Shown here piece after piece: positions 44,696 through 53,377 of a stretch of DNA of 64,000 nucleotides (position 1 is its first letter; the number at the start of each line of letters is the position of its first letter). The notes beneath the pieces were generated by a model. That model did no database searches. It was not told where the DNA came from and saw only the letters and a program-made list of their open reading frames with translations. Position numbers and translations under genes: made by a program. This stretch comes from an uncultured Paracoccaceae bacterium (lineage in GTDB: Bacteria; Pseudomonadota; Alphaproteobacteria; Rhodobacterales; Rhodobacteraceae), in NCBI GenBank assembly GCA_937872465.1, contig CALMSR010000072.1:1-64000 (forward strand), given 5' to 3'.

Positions 44696-45835
44696 ATGAC
44701 CGAGATCTTCCTGCCCGGCCCGCTGGGAGGCGCCGGGGCGGTGGCGGCGATGATCGGCGGCGCGGAGCCGCAGGTTTCGGCCGTCCCTGCGATCCTCGAC
44801 GGCCATCGCCTGCAAGTCGATTGCGACGGCCTGCGCCTGGTCCCGGTGCCCGCGCCCGGTGCCGAGCTCGAAGGGCGGCTGATCGCGGCCGGGGGGGAGG
44901 CCGCCGCGCGGCTGCGGTTCGGCCTCGCTTCCATGGGCGGGCGGGCAGGGGCGCTCCCGGTCCGCCTGGACGGGGAGGTCCGGCGCGCCGAGGTCCGTGT
45001 CGCTGATGCCGCGGAAGCGCCGGGGGCGGCCTGGTCGGCATCGCGCTGGTCGCCGGCGCTCGACATCGCCCTCGCGGAGGCCCTGGCGGAGGTTCTCGGC
45101 CAGTTCGGGCGGTGCGACGCCGGGGCGATGCCCCGCCTGCTGCCGGGCATCGCCATGCGCGCGGCGGCACGGACCGCGGGCCGCCTGGAGCCCGGCGCCG
45201 TGGCGCTCCGGCGAGGGTTCGCGCGCGGCGACGTGGCGCAGGTGGCGCTGCGCTATCCTTACGCGGAATTCTTCGGCATCGAGGAGCATCTGCTGCGCCA
45301 CCGCCGCTTCGACGGCTCGATGTCGGAGCCGGTCGGTCGGGCGGTCTTCACCAGCGGCGACGCGGTCACGGTCCTGCCCTTCGACCCCCGGCGCGATGCG
45401 GTCCTGCTCATCGAGCAGTTCCGCGCCGGGCCGCATGCGCGGCGCGACAGCCATCCCTGGTGCCTCGAGGCGGTCGCGGGGCGGCGGGACGGGCTGGAGC
45501 TGCCGGAGGAGACGGCGCGGCGCGAGGCCCGCGAGGAGGCCGGGCTCGAGCTGGGCCGGCTGGAGCGGATCGCGGCCTATTACCCGGCCCCCGGCGTGGC
45601 CGCGGAATTCATCACCGCCTTCGTCGGCGAGGCCGATCTCGGCGCGGCGGGTGGCGTGCACGGCCTCGACGAGGAGCACGAGGACATCCGCGGCTTCGTC
45701 GCCCCCCTCGACGCGGCGCTCGCCACCGTGGCCAGCGGCGAGGCCAACAACGCGCCATTGCTGGTCTCGCTGCTCTGGCTCGCGCTCAACCGCCACCGGC
45801 TGGTGGCGGAATGGAGCCCCGCCGGCAATGCTTGA
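44696..45835 (+). CDS. trgB: TrgB-like NUDIX hydrolase with GGCT-like N-terminal domain
   Basis: The 379-aa protein has an N-terminal region of about 190 residues resembling gamma-glutamylcyclotransferase-like proteins, then a NUDIX domain. Its NUDIX box is perfect (G-x5-E-x7-REAREEAGL). The pyrophosphatase half resembles ADP-ribose pyrophosphatases. TrgB with cysK and a downstream membrane gene forms a tellurite-resistance locus in Rhodobacter sphaeroides, and the same order occurs here. The ATG at 44696 follows AGGGAGA. No trgA-like gene precedes it. Confidence 0.87.
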   Translation: MTEIFLPGPLGGAGAVAAMIGGAEPQVSAVPAILDGHRLQVDCDGLRLVPVPAPGAELEGRLIAAGGEAAARLRFGLASMGGRAGALPVRLDGEVRRAEVRVADAAEAPGAAWSASRWSPALDIALAEALAEVLGQFGRCDAGAMPRLLPGIAMRAAARTAGRLEPGAVALRRGFARGDVAQVALRYPYAEFFGIEEHLLRHRRFDGSMSEPVGRAVFTSGDAVTVLPFDPRRDAVLLIEQFRAGPHARRDSHPWCLEAVAGRRDGLELPEETARREAREEAGLELGRLERIAAYYPAPGVAAEFITAFVGEADLGAAGGVHGLDEEHEDIRGFVAPLDAALATVASGEANNAPLLVSLLWLALNRHRLVAEWSPAGNA

Positions 45836-45894
45836 TGCACCGGTCCCGAGCCGCTAAGTCATCGGTCCGGGAAGCGGACTGGCGGGAGACGAGC

Positions 45895-46932
45895 ATGCGC
45901 GTTGCACGGGACCTGCCCGAGGCCGTCGGCGGCACGCCGCTGATCCGCCTGCGCCGGGTCTCCGAGGCCACGGGCTGCGAGATCTGGGGCAAGGCCGAAT
46001 TCATGAATCCCGGCCAGTCGGTCAAGGACCGCGCCGCGCTCTGGATCATCCGCGACGCCATCGCGCGCGGCACGCTCGCGCCCGGCGGCACCATCGTCGA
46101 GGGCACCGCCGGAAACACCGGGATCGGCCTCGCGCTGATCGGGGCGGCGATGGGGTTCCGCACCGTCATCGTCATCCCCGAGACCCAGAGCCGGGAGAAA
46201 AAGGACATGCTGCGCATCGCCGGCGCGGAACTGGTGGAGGTGCCGGCGGTCCCCTATCGCGATCCGAACAATTACGTGAGATATTCCGGCCGGCTGGCCG
46301 AGGCGATGGCCGCGACCGAGCCGGGGGGCGCGGTCTGGGCCAACCAGTTCGACAATGTCGCCAACCGCCGGGCCCATGTGGAGAGCACGGCGCCCGAGAT
46401 CTGGGAGCAGACCGGCGGGCGCATCGACGGCTTCATCTGCGCGGTCGGCTCGGGCGGAACGCTCGCCGGCGTGGCCGAGGGGCTCCGTGCGCGCAGGGGC
46501 GACCTGCGGATCGGCCTCGCGGATCCGGACGGCGCCGCGCTCTACAATTACTACGCGCATGGGGAGCTGAAGGCCGAGGGCAGCTCGATCACCGAAGGCA
46601 TCGGCCAGGGCCGGATCACCGCCAATCTCGAGGGGCTGACGGTGGACATGCCCTACAACATTCCCGATTCCGAGGCGATTCCGGTCGTCTTCGACCTCCT
46701 GCGCGACGAGGGGCTCTGCATGGGGCCCTCGACCGGGATCAATGTCGCGGGGGCGGTCCGCATGGCACGCGACCTCGGCCCGGGCCACGTCATCGTGACC
46801 ATCCTCTGCGACTACGGGACGCGCTATCAGTCGAGGATCTTCGACCCCGAGTTCCTCCGGTCGAAGGGATTGCCGGCTCCGGACTGGCTCTCGACGCGAC
46901 GGGGCGGGATCCCGGATGTCACCGCTGGCTAG
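45895..46932 (+). CDS. cysK: Cysteine synthase A-family enzyme
   Basis: The 345-aa PLP enzyme has the lysine in MNPGQSVKDRAALW, the substrate loop EGTAGNTGIGL and the phosphate loop AVGSGGTLAGV. It should make L-cysteine from O-acetylserine and sulfide. It starts 59 bp after the trgB-like gene with GGGAG upstream and overlaps the MscS-type gene. In Rhodobacter sphaeroides the equivalent cysK contributes to tellurite resistance, presumably through thiol supply. Confidence 0.92.
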   Translation: MRVARDLPEAVGGTPLIRLRRVSEATGCEIWGKAEFMNPGQSVKDRAALWIIRDAIARGTLAPGGTIVEGTAGNTGIGLALIGAAMGFRTVIVIPETQSREKKDMLRIAGAELVEVPAVPYRDPNNYVRYSGRLAEAMAATEPGGAVWANQFDNVANRRAHVESTAPEIWEQTGGRIDGFICAVGSGGTLAGVAEGLRARRGDLRIGLADPDGAALYNYYAHGELKAEGSSITEGIGQGRITANLEGLTVDMPYNIPDSEAIPVVFDLLRDEGLCMGPSTGINVAGAVRMARDLGPGHVIVTILCDYGTRYQSRIFDPEFLRSKGLPAPDWLSTRRGGIPDVTAG

Positions 46933-46951
46933 GCCGGGCGCCGGGGCGCGG

Positions 46952-49441
46952 ATGGCGGGTGCCTTGCGGCTCGCCGCTTGCCTCCTGCTCGTGCTCGCCG
47001 CCCAGCTTGCCCTGCCGGCGCAGGCGCAAGAGCAGGCGCAGGAGCAGGCGCAGGCGCAGGACGATCAGGCCGCGGTCCTCTTTCCCGAGGCCGAGGAAGC
47101 CCCGGTCCCGCCGCCGAGCGCCTCGCAGACGGAACTGACGCAGGCGGCGCTGAAATTCGCCAAGAGCACGGATGTGCTCGCCGACCGCGCCGAGGAGCGC
47201 ATCGGCGACGAGACCATTCCCACGCCGGCGCTTGAATCCCTGCGTGCGGAGCTCGTGACCCATCGCGACAAGCTCCAGCAGATGGAGGCCCAGCTCACCT
47301 CGCCGGTCGACGATCTGAACGATCGGATCAAGGCGCTGGGCCCGCCGCCGGCGGAGGGGGCCACGGAGGCGCCCGAGGTGGCGCGCCTGCGCGAATCGCT
47401 CGATGCGCAGCTCACCGAGGCGCAGGCGCCGGTCCTGGTGGTCCAGGAGGCCATCCAGCGCTCCAGCACGCTCATCTCCGAGATCGACCGCATCATCCGC
47501 GCGCGCTTCTCGAACCTCCTGCTGAGCCACGGGGCGAGCCCCCTTCGCCCCGGCAACTGGATCGTCGCGGCCGAAGAGCTCGCCGCGGACGCCGCCCGGA
47601 CCGCAGGCCATGTGCGCTCGGTGCTCGACGATCCCGTCGACCGTGCCAATATCCTGCGCCGGCTGCCGATCAACATCCTGCTCGTGATCGCGGGCCTCGC
47701 CGTCACCTTCTCGCTGCGCTGGCGGCTCAACGACTGGATCGACGGGCGGCTGGCCGAGGCGACCACGCTCTCCTCCGTCGCCTGGATCGTGGCGCTCAGA
47801 AACATCAACCGCCTCGTGGTGCCGGCGGTCGGCGTGGGGCTGCTCTTCGCCGCGCTGGAGCCCCAGGGGCTGGTCGGGCGCGCCGAGACGCGGTCCTTCT
47901 TCGCCTTGCCCGAATACGTCCTGGTGCTGATCGGCGCGAGCTGGCTCGGGGGCAGCCTCTTCGCGCCACGGTCCGGCGCGCATCGGATCCTGCCCATCGA
48001 CGACGCCGAGGCGCGGTCCGGCGCGCGCCTCGTCGGCTGGATCGGGGTGGTTCTGGCGCTCGCCTTCCTCTTGGTCGAGCTGGCGACATGGTGGGAGCTC
48101 TCGCCCGCGACCCAGTCGGTGCTCTGGTTCCCGGTCATCCTCGCCGGCTCGCTGCTGCTCTGGCGGTCGGCGCGGCAGATCCGGCGGCTCGCCCATCGCA
48201 TGGAGCACGCCGCCGCGGATCGCGGCGAGACCGCCGGCCCCGGCATCAGTGTCCGGCTGGTCCGGCTCACCGTGCCGATCCTGCGGCTGCTCGCGATCTT
48301 CGCGCCGCTCCATGCGGCGCTGGGATACATCCCGGCCGCGGCCTTCATGGTCTTCCCCATGCTGATGACGCTGGGCCTCGCCGGCTCGGCGCTGGTGGTC
48401 TTCGACCTGCTGAACAAGACCCTCGTCTCGGTGGTCACCCGCGGCCGCGAGAAGGTCGGCGACTTCGACGGCGGCCTGATCCCGATCCTGGTGGGCACGC
48501 TGGTGATCCTCGGCAGCATCCCGCTCCTCGCCCTGATCTGGGGGGCGCGGCCCTCCGACATCCGCGACACCTGGGTGCTCCTGCGCGACGGGGTGACGGT
48601 CGGCGGCATCCCGATCTCGTTTCAGGTGGTCGTGGTCTTCGTCGCGGTCTTCGGCCTGGCGGTCGCGGCCACGCGCGTGCTGCAATCGGTGCTCAAGAGC
48701 ACGGTGCTGCCGCGGACCCGGCTCGATCCCGGCGCGAAGAACGCGGTCCATGCCGGCGTCGGCTATGTCGGCTTCGCGCTCGCGGGGATCGCCGGGGTCT
48801 CGGCGGCCGGCGTCGACCTCTCCAGCCTCGCGATCGTCGCCGGCGCGCTCTCGGTCGGCATCGGCTTCGGCCTGCAGACGGTCGTCTCGAATTTCGTCTC
48901 CGGCATCATCCTGCTCATCGAGCGGCCGATCAAGGAGGGCGACTGGATCGAGGTCGGCGGCTTCTCCGGCTATGTGCGCGGCATCCGCGTGCGCTCGACC
49001 GAGATCGAGACCTTCGACCGCGCCAGCGTCATCGTGCCCAATTCCGACCTCATCGCCGGAAGCGTGCTCAACCGGACCCATGCCGGGATCTCGGGGCGCC
49101 TGATCGTGCCGGTCGGGGTCAGCTACAGCAGCGATCCGCGCGAGGTCGAGCGCATCCTGATGGAGATCGCCGAGGAGCATCCGCTGGTGCTCGACGACCC
49201 GCCGCCGGCGGTGATCTTCATGAGCTTCGGCGCGGATTGCCTGAACTTCGAGATCCGCTGCCGCCTGCGCGACGTCAACTTCATGCTGACGGTGCATTCC
49301 GACATGAATTTCGAGATCATCGCGCGTTTCCGCGCCGCCGGGATATCCATTCCCTTTCCGCAGCGCGACGTGCACATCCAGGGCCTCGACCGGATCGTCG
49401 GCTCGATCGGCCCGCGGCCCGCGGGCGAGGACCCGGCTTGA
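46952..49441 (+). CDS. MscS/MscK-type mechanosensitive channel with DUF3772 domain
   Basis: The protein is about 829 aa with a signal peptide (LRLAACLLLVLAAQLALPAQ) followed by a Gln/Ala/Glu repeat (QEQAQEQAQAQ). A periplasmic coiled-coil DUF3772-like domain comes next, then about ten membrane helices. The C-terminal MscS domain has the pore-lining GLQTVVSNFVSGIILLIERP and the beta domain WIEVGGFSGYVRGIRVRSTE. It should release solutes on hypo-osmotic shock. An upstream ATG at 46916 overlaps the cysK end by 17 bases; the ATG at 46952 gives a cleaner signal peptide. Confidence 0.9.
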   Translation: MAGALRLAACLLLVLAAQLALPAQAQEQAQEQAQAQDDQAAVLFPEAEEAPVPPPSASQTELTQAALKFAKSTDVLADRAEERIGDETIPTPALESLRAELVTHRDKLQQMEAQLTSPVDDLNDRIKALGPPPAEGATEAPEVARLRESLDAQLTEAQAPVLVVQEAIQRSSTLISEIDRIIRARFSNLLLSHGASPLRPGNWIVAAEELAADAARTAGHVRSVLDDPVDRANILRRLPINILLVIAGLAVTFSLRWRLNDWIDGRLAEATTLSSVAWIVALRNINRLVVPAVGVGLLFAALEPQGLVGRAETRSFFALPEYVLVLIGASWLGGSLFAPRSGAHRILPIDDAEARSGARLVGWIGVVLALAFLLVELATWWELSPATQSVLWFPVILAGSLLLWRSARQIRRLAHRMEHAAADRGETAGPGISVRLVRLTVPILRLLAIFAPLHAALGYIPAAAFMVFPMLMTLGLAGSALVVFDLLNKTLVSVVTRGREKVGDFDGGLIPILVGTLVILGSIPLLALIWGARPSDIRDTWVLLRDGVTVGGIPISFQVVVVFVAVFGLAVAATRVLQSVLKSTVLPRTRLDPGAKNAVHAGVGYVGFALAGIAGVSAAGVDLSSLAIVAGALSVGIGFGLQTVVSNFVSGIILLIERPIKEGDWIEVGGFSGYVRGIRVRSTEIETFDRASVIVPNSDLIAGSVLNRTHAGISGRLIVPVGVSYSSDPREVERILMEIAEEHPLVLDDPPPAVIFMSFGADCLNFEIRCRLRDVNFMLTVHSDMNFEIIARFRAAGISIPFPQRDVHIQGLDRIVGSIGPRPAGEDPA

Positions 49442-49611
49442 CTTCCGCCGCACGGCTGGCGATATAGCCGCCTCTCGCGCCCTCCGCGGCGCGGGATCGT
49501 TTCGCTTGAGCAAGGCGCGCTGTCCGCAGGCGCGGGGGAAGCTCTCCCGCAGCAACGCCGGTCGATCCGGGGCCGCAGGACGCGGGGAACAAGAGAGAAG
49601 GAAAGGCGCGG

Positions 49612-49995
49612 ATGTTCGCGGTTCTGAAGACGGGCGGCAAGCAATACAAGGTTTCCGCCAATGATGTGCTCACCGTGGAGAAGCTGGCGGGCGATGCCGG
49701 CGACACGGTCCAGTTCGACGAGATCCTGATGCTGGGCGGCGACGCGGTGACGGTCGGCACGCCCCTGGTCAAGGGCGCCTCGGTCAGGGCCGAGGTGCTC
49801 GAGCAGATGCTCGGCCCCAAGGTCGTGTCCTACAAGAAGCGGCGGCGCAAGCATTCCTCGCAGCGCAAGCGCGGCCATCGCCAGCAGCTGACCCGGGTGC
49901 GGATCACCGACATCAGCGCCTCCGCGCCCAAGGCGAAGGCCGCCAGGGCCGAGGTGGCCGAGCCGGTCGCGGCGGAAGCCGTCGCGGCGAACTGA
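49612..49995 (+). CDS. rplU: 50S ribosomal protein bL21
   Basis: The 127-aa protein opens with MFAVLKTGGKQYKVSANDVL and has the RNA-binding YKKRRRKHSSQRKRGHRQ stretch. An Ala-rich C-terminal extension of about 25 residues (KAKAARAEVAEPVAAE) is longer than in enteric L21 but common in alphaproteobacteria. It is followed 13 bp later by rpmA. The start ATG 49612 is preceded by AGAAGGAAAGG. Confidence 0.97.
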   Translation: MFAVLKTGGKQYKVSANDVLTVEKLAGDAGDTVQFDEILMLGGDAVTVGTPLVKGASVRAEVLEQMLGPKVVSYKKRRRKHSSQRKRGHRQQLTRVRITDISASAPKAKAARAEVAEPVAAEAVAAN

Positions 49996-50008
49996 AGGAG
50001 AGAGCGCA

Positions 50009-50278
50009 ATGGCACATAAGAAAGCAGGCGGCTCGTCCCGCAACGGCCGCGATACCGCCGGGCGGCGGCTCGGCGTCAAGAAGTTCGGCGGCGAATCCGT
50101 GATCCCGGGCAATATCCTGATCCGCCAGCGCGGCACCAGATGGTGGCCGGGCACCGGCGTCGGCCTCGGCCGCGACCATACGATCTTCGCGACCGCCACC
50201 GGCCAGGTGAGCTTCCGCAAGGGCTTCAAGGGCCGGACCTTCGTCTCGGTCCTGCCGCCGGTCGAAGCCGCGGAATAG
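50009..50278 (+). CDS. rpmA: 50S ribosomal protein bL27
   Basis: The 89-aa protein begins MAHKKAGGSSRNGRDTAGRR, the family signature whose N-terminal tail reaches the peptidyl-transferase centre. No Firmicute-type cleavage sequence precedes it. It is co-transcribed with rplU, and a good terminator follows 27 bp after the stop. Confidence 0.97.
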   Translation: MAHKKAGGSSRNGRDTAGRRLGVKKFGGESVIPGNILIRQRGTRWWPGTGVGLGRDHTIFATATGQVSFRKGFKGRTFVSVLPPVEAAE

Positions 50279-50305
50279 CCGCTTCTCCCAAGGATCTTCG
50301 CGGGA

Positions 50306-50336
50306 GGCCGGCGGCGACGCCGGCCTTTCGGCTTTT
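50306..50336 (+). terminator. Rho-independent terminator of rplU-rpmA
   Basis: GGCCGGCG and CGCCGGCC form an 8-bp stem with a GCGA loop, followed by TTTCGGCTTTT. It lies between rpmA and the GNAT gene, so the acetyltransferase depends on read-through or its own promoter. Confidence 0.75.
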
Positions 50337-50355
50337 CTCAGCGGGAGTTTCGGCC

Positions 50356-50898
50356 ATGTCCGGAGCCGTTCAGCCTCAGCCCGAACTGCGAACGCCGCGC
50401 CTGCGGCTGCGCCCCCTGCGCCGGGCCGATGCCGGCCTGATCGAGCTCTATGCCAGTGACGCCAAGGTGGCGCGCATGACCGCGCGCATCCCGCATCCCT
50501 ATCCGCCCGGAACCGCGGAGACCGTGGTGGAGCGCGCGATCGCCCGGAGCGGGCCGGGAACGATCTGGGCGATCGATGCCGGCGAGGATGCCGAGAACGG
50601 GCTGATCGGGCTGATCGAGCTCGAGGCGACCGGTCCCGGCCGCGCCGATCTCGGCTATTGGGTGGCGCCGGCCTTCTGGAACACCGGCTATGCCAGCGAG
50701 GCCGTCGAGGCGGTCGTGCGGCACGCCCGGGACGCCGGGCTGCAGGAACTGACCGCATCGGTCTTCCAGGAGAACGCCGCTTCGGTGAAGGTGCTCCTGC
50801 GCGCGGGCTTCACCTATCTCGGCGACGGCGAGAAGCATTCCGTCGCCCGGGCCGCGATGGTGCCGACCTTCCGCTACCACAGGATGCTGGCCGGATGA
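50356..50898 (+). CDS. GNAT-family N-acetyltransferase (RimJ-like)
   Basis: The 180-aa protein has the RimJ/RimL layout: LRTPRLRLRPLRRADAGLI at the start, LGYWVAPAFWNTGYASEA in the acetyl-CoA region and the NAASVKVLLRAGFTYLG end motif. It acetylates an amine, perhaps a ribosomal protein N-terminus given its location between rpmA and obgE. The start at ATG 50356 is 20 bases past the terminator. Confidence 0.88.
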   Translation: MSGAVQPQPELRTPRLRLRPLRRADAGLIELYASDAKVARMTARIPHPYPPGTAETVVERAIARSGPGTIWAIDAGEDAENGLIGLIELEATGPGRADLGYWVAPAFWNTGYASEAVEAVVRHARDAGLQELTASVFQENAASVKVLLRAGFTYLGDGEKHSVARAAMVPTFRYHRMLAG

Positions 50899-51214
50899 CG
50901 CGACATCGGGGTGATCGCTTCGGGACGTCGCCCGAAATCGTCCGATGGCGCCGCCTTCCCTTCGCGGATTTGGCAGGTGACAAAGCCGCGCGCGCCTGCC
51001 TGCCCCCGGCAGGCGCGACAAGCGCGCCCGCCAGGCACGCGCGCACGGATTACCCACCGCTGGTGGAACACGACCCCCCTCGGCCTCCGCGCTCGCGCGC
51101 TCCGGCCGACGAACCGGCGCGAGGCAGTGCCTCGCTGTCGCCGGTTCGGGGCGCCTCTGATCTGGTCGATACACCCAGAGTTCGCGCAAGTTCCCGCAAA
51201 GCAAAGCAAATCCG
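50899..51214. other. 316-bp intergenic region before obgE, with a hairpin
   Basis: No protein-coding gene or tRNA is recognisable. A perfect 10-bp stem (CGCGCCTGCC at 50991-51000 with GGCAGGCGCG at 51008-51017, seven-base loop) lies about 95 bp past the GNAT stop. It could act as a terminator, but no U-tract follows. The last 30 bases before obgE are AT-richer (GCAAAGCAAAGCAAATCC) and lack an obvious Shine-Dalgarno. Confidence 0.4.
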
Positions 51215-52252
51215 ATGAAGTTCCTCGATCTCGCGCGCATCCAGATCCGCTCCGGCGCCGGGGGCAACGGCTGCATCAGCTTCCGGCGCGAGAAGTTCAT
51301 CGAGTTCGGCGGCCCGGACGGCGGCGACGGCGGCAAGGGCGGGGACGTCTGGGCCGAGGCGGTCGACGGGCTGAACACCCTGATCGACTACCGCTACCGG
51401 CAGCATTTCTTCGCGAAGAACGGCCAGGGCGGCTCCGGGCGCCAGCGCACCGGCAGGAGCGCGGAGGACGTGGTGCTGCGGGTGCCGGTGGGCACCGAGA
51501 TCCTCGACGAGGACCAGGAGACGGTGATCGCCGACCTGACGCTTCCCGGCCAGCGCGTGCTCCTCGCCCGCGGCGGCAACGGCGGCTGGGGCAACCTGCG
51601 CTTCAAGTCCTCCACCAACCAGGCGCCGCGCAACGCCAATCCCGGCCAGGAGGGGGTGGAGCGCACCCTCTGGCTGCGGCTGAAGCTGATCGCCGACGCG
51701 GGCCTCGTCGGCCTGCCCAATGCGGGCAAGTCGACGTTCCTCGCCGCCTGCTCGAACGCGCGGCCCAAGGTGGCGGATTACCCCTTCACCACCCTGCATC
51801 CGAATCTCGGGGTGGTGGGAATCGACGAGGCGGAGTTCGTGCTGGCCGATATTCCCGGCCTGATCGAGGGCGCCCACGAGGGCAGGGGGCTCGGGGACGC
51901 CTTCCTCGGCCATGTGGAGCGCTGCGCCGTGCTCCTGCACCTGGTCGATGCGACCTCGCAGGACGTGGCCGAGGACTACCGCGTGGTGCTGCACGAGCTG
52001 GAGGCCTATGGCGCAGGCCTCGCGGCGAAGCCGCGCATCGTCGCCCTGAACAAGATCGACGCGCTGGCCGAGGCGGCGGTCGAGGCGGCGGCGGTGGCGC
52101 TCGCCGCCGCGGCGGGTGGCCCGGTCTGGCGCGTCTCCGGGGCGACCGGCGCCGGGGTCGCGCCGGTGCTGCGCGCCCTGCGTGGGGCGGTTCTCGCCGC
52201 GCGCGCCGTCGAGCCCGGGCGCGAGGAGGCCTCCGTGCCATGGCGGCCCTGA
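51215..52252 (+). CDS. obgE: GTPase ObgE/CgtA
   Basis: The 345-aa GTPase has the Gly-rich Obg fold (RIQIRSGAGGNGCISFRREK, FGGPDGGDGGKGGD) and the G domain with P-loop GLPNAGKSTF, the switch LADIPGLIEGAHEGRGLG and NKID. It participates in large-subunit ribosome assembly and stress control. Its end overlaps proB by 13 bases, so the two are transcribed together. Confidence 0.96.
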   Translation: MKFLDLARIQIRSGAGGNGCISFRREKFIEFGGPDGGDGGKGGDVWAEAVDGLNTLIDYRYRQHFFAKNGQGGSGRQRTGRSAEDVVLRVPVGTEILDEDQETVIADLTLPGQRVLLARGGNGGWGNLRFKSSTNQAPRNANPGQEGVERTLWLRLKLIADAGLVGLPNAGKSTFLAACSNARPKVADYPFTTLHPNLGVVGIDEAEFVLADIPGLIEGAHEGRGLGDAFLGHVERCAVLLHLVDATSQDVAEDYRVVLHELEAYGAGLAAKPRIVALNKIDALAEAAVEAAAVALAAAAGGPVWRVSGATGAGVAPVLRALRGAVLAARAVEPGREEASVPWRP

Positions 52253-53364
52253 GTTCGCGGCAGCGGCTCGACGCCGCCCGGCGCCTCGTGGTCAAGATCG
52301 GCTCGGCGCTGCTCGTCGCGGCCGACAGCGGGCGGCTGCGCCTCGACTGGCTGCAGGGGCTCGCGACGGACGTGGCGGGGCTGCGCGCCGGGGGCAAGGA
52401 CGTCGTCATCGTCTCCTCGGGCTCGATCGCGCTCGGGCGCCGGGTGCTCGGCCTGCCCGTGGGGCCGCTCTCGCTCGAACAGAGCCAAGCGGCGGCGGCG
52501 GTCGGCCAGATCCGGCTCGCCCAGGCCTATGAGAGCGTGCTCTCGCCGCACGGGATCACCACCGCGCAGGTCCTGCTCACCCTGGAGGATACCGAGAACC
52601 GCCGCCGCTACCTCAATTCGCGCCGCACGCTCACCGCGCTGCTCGAGCTCGGGGTGGTGCCCATCGTCAACGAGAACGACACCGTCGCCACCGACGAGAT
52701 CCGCTACGGCGACAACGACCGGCTCGCCTCGCAGGTGGCCAGCATGGCGGGGGCCGACGTGCTGCTCCTGCTCTCCGACGTCGACGGGCTCTATACCGCC
52801 GACCCGCGCAGCGCGGCCTCGGCCGAGCGGCTCGAGAGCGTGGCCGCGGTCACGCCGCAGATCGAGGCCATGGCGGGCGGGGTCGGCTCGGCGCTCTCCA
52901 GCGGCGGCATGAAGACCAAGCTCATGGCGGCCAAGGCGGCGATGCGCGCCGGCTGCGCCATGGCGATCAGCCGCGGCGCGGTGGAGCGCCCCCTGACCGC
53001 GCTCGCGGAGGGCGCGCCCTGCACCTGGTTCGAGCCCGACGGCGATCCCCATGTCGCGCGCAAGCGCTGGATCTCGGGCATGAAGCCGAAGGGCCGGCTG
53101 ACGGTCGATGCCGGCGCGGTGGCGGCACTCTTGCGCGGCAAGTCGCTGCTTCCTGCCGGCGTCACCGCCGTCGCCGGAAGCTTCTCGCGCGGCGACCCGG
53201 TGGAGATCGCCGGGCCGGACGGAACGGTGGTGGCGCGGGCGCTGGCAGGCTACGATGGCCGCGAGGCCGCGCTCATCAAGGGGCACCGCTCCGACCGGAT
53301 CGCGGAACTGCTGGGCCACCAGGGCCGCGCCGCGATCGTGCACCGCGACGACATGGCCTTCTGA
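52240..53364 (+). CDS. proB: Glutamate 5-kinase
   Basis: The 374-aa enzyme has the amino-acid kinase domain (LVVKIGSALLV, VIVSSGSIALGRR, NENDTVATDEIRYGDNDRL) and a C-terminal PUA domain (GRLTVDAGAVAALLRGKSLL). It phosphorylates glutamate at the first step of proline synthesis. The start ATG 52240 lies inside the end of obgE. proA follows 13 bp later. Confidence 0.96.
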   Translation: MAALSSRQRLDAARRLVVKIGSALLVAADSGRLRLDWLQGLATDVAGLRAGGKDVVIVSSGSIALGRRVLGLPVGPLSLEQSQAAAAVGQIRLAQAYESVLSPHGITTAQVLLTLEDTENRRRYLNSRRTLTALLELGVVPIVNENDTVATDEIRYGDNDRLASQVASMAGADVLLLLSDVDGLYTADPRSAASAERLESVAAVTPQIEAMAGGVGSALSSGGMKTKLMAAKAAMRAGCAMAISRGAVERPLTALAEGAPCTWFEPDGDPHVARKRWISGMKPKGRLTVDAGAVAALLRGKSLLPAGVTAVAGSFSRGDPVEIAGPDGTVVARALAGYDGREAALIKGHRSDRIAELLGHQGRAAIVHRDDMAF

Positions 53365-53377
53365 CGGGACGCAAGCG

